This document shows, piece by piece, positions 59,657 through 64,000 of a DNA stretch of 64,000 nt (the first letter of the stretch is position 1; every line of letters begins with the position of its first letter). Source of the DNA: Hirundichthys speculiger (taxonomy: Eukaryota; Chordata; Actinopteri; Beloniformes; Exocoetidae); NCBI GenBank assembly GCA_018398805.1, contig JAGFBZ010001158.1, positions 124,001-188,000 on the forward strand. Reading direction: 5' to 3'. The position numbers and the translations under genes are program-made. The notes under the pieces were generated by a model. It saw nothing but the letters and a program-made list of their open reading frames with translations, did no database searches and was not told the origin of the DNA.

Positions 59657-60683
59657 TAGGGATGCACGATAACTGGTTTTTAAAACCGATACCGATAACC
59701 GATAACTTTCAGCTTCATTACATCAATACTATAAACAAAATAAAAAATAGTTTTGACTTTTTAAATGAATAGATATTTATTTTTTCCAATGAAAAATTAT
59801 TGGCAAGCCTCTCAAACGTTTTCATAAAGCTATCAAACATGCATATTTGATATCTCACATCAACTTAAATAAGGTTCATTACTGACTGATATAAAAAATA
59901 AAGGCTCCTTGAACTGATGGAAATAAATGCATCAGAATTACTAACTGAAAAAGATGAACATTTAAAGGATTTTGGCTTGTGGTTCCATTTATATTACCTT
60001 TAATTAAAGTAAATGAGGTTCAGTAGTTTTTATTTTTTATTTTTTAATCTCATGGAAGCTTTAGATGAGAGGAATGAGGAAGAGGAGAGGTGAGGGGAGA
60101 CTGCTGCTGGCTTGCGCACGTTAGCATTAGCTTCCGTTAACTGACATTAGCGCGATTCGTCTTCTTCTAAAAATTTTAACGAAGTTCCACGCCGCCATGT
60201 TTGTTGTGATCAGTGCGCTGTGCTGCACAGTTCGCCATGTTCCACGCCATGTTTGTTGTGATCAGTCACTGTGTGCAGGCAATGCATTCAAGGTGTAACG
60301 TAAATTCACGTTCCCGTTCGTTTCCTTTCAGTTTGCTAGTCGTTTTCAGCCTTTTCTATTTTTTTCTTTTTTTATGTGTAACATGTGGGAGAATACTGAG
60401 AATATCAATTCAAGTCAGCAACTATCAAAATTATGAGTTAACAAGTTGTTTTCTGGCATGAGGGCGTATTCTTGATTTTCCTGATTGAGATTAGTTTTTC
60501 TGATTATGCCGATGTTACTTGAACATAACATTCACTGCCGGTCATTTAAGACTTAGAGGGAGCGACGCACTGCTGTGTTGACAAAAATATATACATTATC
60601 AGAGCTATTCATCGTGATATCAGAGTTATCAGGATGACGTCATAATTTCATGTTATTGGCCCGATAATTATCGTGCACCCTTA
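59657..60683 (-). mobile_element. hAT-like non-autonomous element, family A copy 6
   Basis: 1027 bp in reverse orientation with a perfect 8-bp duplication TTGATTAA (59649-59656, 60684-60691). TGACGTCA near 60634. A small internal duplication of the CGCCATGTT-TGTTGTGATCAG block occurs near 60190-60260. Confidence 0.9.
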
Positions 60684-60699
60684 TTGATTAATTTCCAAT

Positions 60700-61470
60700 T
60701 TATGAATTTTCACTGCAGAGGGAAACAAGAGTACGAACAGAAGAAATCCGATGTGCCAGCCCACCTCAGTCCCCCAAAAGACGAACCCTAGATCAAAAAG
60801 CTCCACAAGTTCATCTTTATCTGCACATTTTTACCTGCCTCTTTTACGACATACCTTCTGCCAACCTGTGAAAGAGAATTCGACCGTTCTCACAACAAGA
60901 CGTGGGAGGTATAAAAGCAGCCTCTGCGGAGAGCGTTGGTGCTCTCTTAATGGGACCCCGGACCTGCCCTCGGCCCTGGAGCTTTTTCACGTCTCGTTCG
61001 TTGCCTCTCCGGTTACTTCCACTGTCCGAACGCAACAAAGGCCCAACTGACTGCCATCTCCTTCCCAGACCCCGTCGGCGCGGATCCACCTGAGATTTCC
61101 CGGCGCTATCGCGGGTATCTATGGAAATTAAGCGTCCTTTATAACGCTTGTAAACGATGCTGTTCCTAATTGAGAAAGGAGCTACTCAGACTGCCCCAGA
61201 GTGACTCATGTTAATGCTGTAACTCTACCCAGAGCGGCGGTTAGAAAGCAAGGTTTCAGACTGTGCCGCTCTTGGGTTTCATCCATAAATGCCCCCAGAG
61301 TGTGACTGCGCTGCTCGGTACCCCGAACATAACTGTGCTGAGTAAACCTGACCGATGCCTTTACCACAAATGACACCACATCAAAGCAGAGCCTGAGTCC
61401 ACTTTTATTGGGTTTTAACACCAGTCGGGCTTCGCGTTATGACGCTACGTCTGCTGGAGATGGCGAGTGG
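60700..61470. other. Spacer with a TATA-like motif
   Basis: Single-copy-looking, GC-richer stretch. GGTATAAAAGCAG at about 60909 is a textbook TATA motif, with no recognisable gene downstream. No exon identified. Confidence 0.3.
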
Positions 61471-61478
61471 ATCATTAG

Positions 61479-62469
61479 CAGTGTTGGGCAAGTTCACTTT
61501 CTACACGAACTAGTTCAGTTCATAGTTCACAGAAATTAAAACGAACTAGTTCAGTTCACCATTTCAAAAAATGAACTAAATAGTTCATTTTTAGTTATTT
61601 TTTTCTTATTATTTTTTAATGTTGCTGCGAGCAAAATGATTGCCACTGCCCATATACTACACCACCACAAACGACAATTATTTTATCCATTTTATCTGTC
61701 GAAAACTATTAGTTAAAACTGTCATTTCCGTTTCAGCTTCTCTCTACAGCAGTCATTCCCAAACTTCAGAATACCAAGACCCAATTTGAAATGTGAAAAA
61801 TATACACGGTCCACCCAAACCTTTAATCACAACTATGATCACCAGACAGGACTAGAAGCTATGTTCTGATATTAATGTCAGGGGTTCAAGTTAAAAGTTA
61901 AAATGACAGTAGAATAACTTAACTGATTTGTTTCAGTACTTCTTAATTTTTTTTTTTTTTAAATAATGTCATGAATATTTTACAGTAACTCAAAAAAGAT
62001 TGAGAATTTAAAACACATTTGTTTAATTTTAATCTCTCATGGCCCACCTGCAGTCCCACGACGGCCCAGCAGGGGGCCGCGGCCCACACTTTGGGAATCA
62101 CTGCTCTACAGTATATTAAAAATATGAGGAAAAACTTGCTGCCAAATGGTCTTTATTATAAAACACAAACGTGACAGCGTGACAGTGTTAGCGTGACAGA
62201 AGCTACAGCCCATGTTGCCATGTTTGATTGATTTCCTCAGATACATATCAGGCTTGTTTGTGGTGGATTTTAAATGGGGTTCGCTGGAAACCTGGAACGG
62301 TTTTGACCGTGCGTGAACTTTGAAAGAGCGTCGTTCACAACTGCCCAAATGAACTCGTTCACGCCCCACACTGGTGAAGGGGAAAGTGAACGCGCTCAGT
62401 TCACGTTTGCAGAAAATATGAACTAGTTCGTGAACTTTCGTTCAATGAACGCGTTCAGGTACAACACTG
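61479..62469. mobile_element. hAT-like element with nested MITE
   Basis: 991 bp, ends CAGTGTTGGGCAAG and ACAACACTG, perfect 8-bp duplication ATCATTAG (61471-61478, 62470-62477). The ends are rich in GAACTAGTTC palindromes. A second hAT-like element is nested at 61750-62103. Confidence 0.92.
61750..62103. mobile_element. Nested Charlie-type MITE
   Basis: 354 bp, ends CAGTCATTCCCAAACTT and TTTGGGAATCACTG, perfect 8-bp duplication CTCTACAG (61742-61749, 62104-62111). Non-coding. Confidence 0.92.
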
Positions 62470-62556
62470 ATCATTAGGAAGGGCTCTGAAAATGTCATCA
62501 TTCCAAAATTATCAAAGCCTCAGTCTGTGGATATTCTCATTTATCTAGGTAAATTC

Positions 62557-62720
62557 CATAGGCAACTGGACTTAGATTTGTCTAGAAGATGTTTCGCCTC
62601 TTATCCAAGCAGCTTCATCAGTTCTCAACGCATCGGTCAACTAGTCAGTTGAGAACTGATGAAGCCGCTTGGATAAGAGGCGAAACGTCTTCTAGACAAA
62701 TCTAAGTCCAGTTGCCTATG
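62557..62720. repeat. 164-bp near-perfect palindrome
   Basis: Arms of about 74 bp starting CATAGGCAACTGGACTTAG and ending in the inverse, separated by a loop of about 16 bases (GCATCGGTCAACTAGTC region). Only one or two mismatches between arms. Contains GTTTCGCCTCTTATCC, which recurs widely in teleost DNA, so this is probably a foldback MITE. Confidence 0.85.
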
Positions 62721-64000
62721 ATTCAATTGTTGCGACAAAGCCTCAGTGTTTAGCACGAAAATTCTTCACCAAAGACATATTTTATCTTCATTTGGCACTT
62801 TGCCTTGAATTCATCTCATGTGAGAGCCTCTTTGTACCAAAGCATTCCTTTTCTCCCTCATTTAAAGCATGTCCACGGACAGTCCTCCTCTTTTTATTTG
62901 TCTATTTCCCTCCCATCGTTTCCAGGCCTCCCTTCTCCTGTTCTTACACCTTGCTCTAGTTCCACTCCCCCCCTCCTTCTTCCTCAGATTCCTGCACCGT
63001 CCCTCCCCTCAGCTCACTTCTCCTCTCCACCTTCCTCCGAACCCTCATCTCAGATTAAGTTGAACACTATCCCCCGCTAAAGTTTGCACCCGTTTCTTTG
63101 AGGCGAAACCCGCGGATCTGCTCCTGCTCCTGGAAGGGCATCACAAATTCAAGCACAGCCAAAGCTCCTCAGACCGTCCAGTATTTCTGCTGCTCGTCCC
63201 GTGGAAAATTAGAAGTTGACAAGAGGTGCTGTCAGGACGTCCATCCGCTCTGCTGCCACTTCCTCCATCACTGTCATCACATTGTGGACGGACAGCTGGA
63301 TGAGTCGCTGCTGTGCGGACACTCCAGGGTTAGACTTGTGAGGGTTAGATGTTCATGCTGACGGCAGGTGAGTGCATTATTTCCTCCAGGGCCTTCACTG
63401 TCTTTAATAAGTCTTTGATTTATGACTTCCAAAGGCTACAGCAGGGTGCACCGGCGTTGTATTGGTCATTTTGACTCCTTATTTGACACAACAAGACTGG
63501 TCTCTGTGTCTTTGTGAAACTGGAGTGTCCTGTTAAAGTTTTATCTAAACCGTCCGTCTTAAAAGCCGCTAAAAGGATGCCAGCTAGACAGGACGGTGAG
63601 TGACACGAGTCAGAAGAGCAATTGTGGTAATCTTCATGCTGACAAAGTTTGATGAGAGTCTGCTGACATGACAGCAGAGCTCTCTCAGCAGTGCCCACTA
63701 ATCTTGGCACACCTGAACACAATTTAACACCAGGATGAAAAGAATTCACACATTAGAGAGATGACAGATCTCAGAGGGGCATTCAACCGATCTTACACTT
63801 TCGAGGCAGGAGCGTTTGTTCAGATGTTCTGATCTGAGTCCTGGCTTTGGGGATCACATTTGATAATTTTCTTCAGCTTCAACGTGTTTGGTATCGGGTC
63901 TGTCCTACGTGTCACCAGGTGAGAGGCAGGGCACATCCCGGATGGGTCCCCACGGACCATCTTTGGGTCAACGCAGAGACGATTGAGACATAACGATCAG
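62721..64000. other. Right-end spacer
   Basis: No gene recognised. C/T-rich around 62880-63020; otherwise unremarkable. Confidence 0.3.

Overview
This is a vertebrate nuclear window, almost certainly from a teleost fish and probably a percomorph. The coding content is split into short exons with GT-AG introns. The spacer DNA is dominated by hAT-type elements with 8-bp target duplications, Tc1/mariner fossils (one close to Sleeping Beauty/Tdr1), teleost LINE 3' tails ending in a GAATT-type microsatellite, and AT-rich simple repeats. There are no prokaryotic operons, rRNA or CRISPR arrays, and no tRNA was recognised by eye.

Three protein genes can be rebuilt exon by exon. (1) sc5d (+), lathosterol oxidase of cholesterol synthesis: a CCAAT-box promoter and non-coding first exon near 4.7-4.93 kb, then coding exons at 5510-5719, 8440-8573, 8680-8780 and 9813-10244. 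The coding sum is one base over a multiple of three, so there is a one-base anomaly near the exon 3/4 junction. (2) A plekhb1-like (evectin-1) PH-domain gene (-), with six coding exons from 23719 down to 14046 and a tail-anchor-like C-terminus. (3) tbcel (+), tubulin-folding cofactor E-like: a non-coding exon 1 near 28.4 kb and seven coding exons from 33203 to 44485, giving 433 residues with leucine-rich repeats and a C-terminal ubiquitin-like domain. sc5d and tbcel are also neighbours in mammals (with TECTA between them); here the plekhb1-like gene lies between them. The three proteins have separate jobs (ER sterol desaturation, post-Golgi membrane traffic, tubulin turnover) and no shared pathway is implied.

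Layout: 0-4.6 kb repeats; 4.7-11 kb sc5d; 11-14 kb non-autonomous DNA elements; 14-23.8 kb the plekhb1-like gene, whose introns hold six copies of one ~340-400 bp hAT MITE; 23.8-28.3 kb spacer; 28.3-45.3 kb tbcel, with introns full of nested elements; 45-48.5 kb spacer with one unassigned possible exon on the minus strand; 48.5-52.8 kb a 4.3-kb composite (a hAT insertion containing a foldback element built of a ~20-bp minisatellite, itself split by a Tc1-like element); 53-56.5 kb spacer; 56.5-58 kb an 11-copy 138-bp tandem array with five-unit higher-order structure; 58-64 kb LINE tail, hAT copies and a 164-bp near-perfect palindrome.

I found no convincing new gene system. The most unusual structures are the nested foldback/minisatellite/Tc1 composite, the concentration of one MITE family inside a single gene, and a MITE family that scatters CRE-like palindromes.
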